Below are positions 6,403 to 6,870 of a DNA stretch of 6,870 nt, in pieces. Source of the DNA: Limnohabitans sp. (GTDB lineage Bacteria > Pseudomonadota > Gammaproteobacteria > Burkholderiales > Burkholderiaceae_C). Numbering within the stretch: position 1 is the first letter of the stretch; each line of letters begins with the position of its first letter. The notes beneath the pieces were generated by a model that was not told the DNA's origin, ran no database searches, and worked only from the letters and a program-made list of their open reading frames with translations. The stretch is from assembly GCA_018883305.1 (NCBI GenBank), contig VEQI01000184.1, positions 1 through 6,870 on the forward strand, in the 5' to 3' direction. The position numbers and the translations under genes were made by a program.

Positions 6403-6867
6403 TTACTTCACCGGAACGGTTTTGGTCACCAGTGCACCGACGCCGGAAGCCGCCATGCCCAGCGCTGTCTCAGCCGCCGTGCCGGCGGCAATTTCCAGTT
6501 GGCCGCTGGGCTGACCGCCACAACGTGCAGCGATGTCCGATGCGTCTTGCTTGTCCGCCAGGCTCAGCCCCACGTTGGTGAGCAAGACTGGAATGGCGGT
6601 CACCGGCCCGCCCCACCACACCACCGCCGGACTGGCCACCAGACGCGCCACCTTGAGGTCCTGATGAACCCAGGCGCTGCTGCGCGCATTCCTGCACTCA
6701 GGCGAACGGTACGCTGGATGGTCCTTGTCCAGCGAAGAGGCGGTCACCGCCGACTGGCTGGCACAGCCACTCAGCAGCAGGGGCGGGAGGACCACCATCA
6801 GCCAGAGATTCAACGAAGCAGAGGACACGATGCGGGCGATGGTCGTGGATTTGTGTGCCGCCGTCAA
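6403..6867 (-). CDS. Putative lipoprotein of unknown function
   Basis: Not a family I can name. The frame reads up to 154 aa from a TTG at 6867 and remains open to the window edge, so the true start may lie outside; GTG 6828 and ATG 6798 are internal alternatives. A type II signal is clear: basic residues K6 and R12, a hydrophobic stretch around LMVVLPPLLL, then lipobox LSGC with C35 as the acceptor. Ala follows the Cys, which fits the outer membrane. The mature part has two further cysteines, C58 in SPECRNAR and C116 in AARCGG, which could form a disulphide in the periplasm. A hydrophobic segment lies around 76-102 (LVASPAVVWWGG onward). A small Ala/Gly-rich stretch near the C-terminus (127-146) ends in VTKTVPVK. 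It is transcribed toward the lipoprotein-methyltransferase gene with a 92-bp gap. Coding is supported by the signal, the lipobox and the lack of any competing gene. Confidence 0.7.
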   Translation of the reverse strand: MTAAHKSTTIARIVSSASLNLWLMVVLPPLLLSGCASQSAVTASSLDKDHPAYRSPECRNARSSAWVHQDLKVARLVASPAVVWWGGPVTAIPVLLTNVGLSLADKQDASDIAARCGGQPSGQLEIAAGTAAETALGMAASGVGALVTKTVPVK

Positions 6868-6870
6868 TCC

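Noticed and set aside
5762..6514. Plus-strand open frame of 250 codons opposite the lipoprotein-methyltransferase gene
   Set aside because: It crosses an intergenic gap and two minus-strand genes, with low-complexity Gly/Trp/Arg stretches opposite the Pro-rich linker; it is not a plausible protein.
1..6870. CRISPR arrays, tRNA or rRNA genes, insertion sequences and attachment sites
   Set aside because: No regularly spaced repeats, cloverleaf-like sequences, transposase or integrase frames, or long terminal inverted repeats were seen.

Overview
The window is GC-rich, densely packed chromosomal DNA. It most resembles a betaproteobacterium of the order Burkholderiales, probably Comamonadaceae (Rhodoferax/Polaromonas-like). 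That placement is inferred from the gene families present: a small hemerythrin, an OFA-like MFS carrier, a rhodoquinone methyltransferase-like protein, a Bug/TctC binding protein and several lipoproteins. No rRNA, tRNA, CRISPR array, insertion sequence or phage gene is visible, and no gene-free stretch exceeds 100 bp.

Plus strand, left half (1-4415): the 3' part of a bacteriohemerythrin-like gene with a complete di-iron ligand set and a cysteine-bearing tail; an MFS transporter of the oxalate/formate-monocarboxylate type; an EamA/DMT-family 10-TM transporter; a SAM-methyltransferase-fold protein recognisable as RquA, the enzyme that makes rhodoquinone from ubiquinone; and a ketopantoate reductase (PanE/ApbA) family protein. 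The DMT gene and rquA touch or overlap and are probably translationally coupled.

Minus strand, right half (4403-6870): a lipoprotein of unknown function at the window edge, a lipid-anchored class I methyltransferase with an intact SAM-binding motif, and a Bug/TctC-type periplasmic solute-binding protein. The last gene converges on panE. Their 3' ends overlap by 13 bp, and a small hairpin spans both stop codons.

The most notable item is rquA. Rhodoquinone is a low-potential quinone that lets fumarate reductase run in reverse during hypoxia, so its presence beside an oxygen-binding hemerythrin suggests an organism that moves between oxic and hypoxic conditions. The second is the methyltransferase, which carries a lipobox although SAM is normally cytoplasmic. 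I see no clear evidence of an entirely new multi-gene system. Possible leads are the DMT-rquA coupling, an inverted repeat over the DMT start codon and the shared hairpin at the convergent stops.
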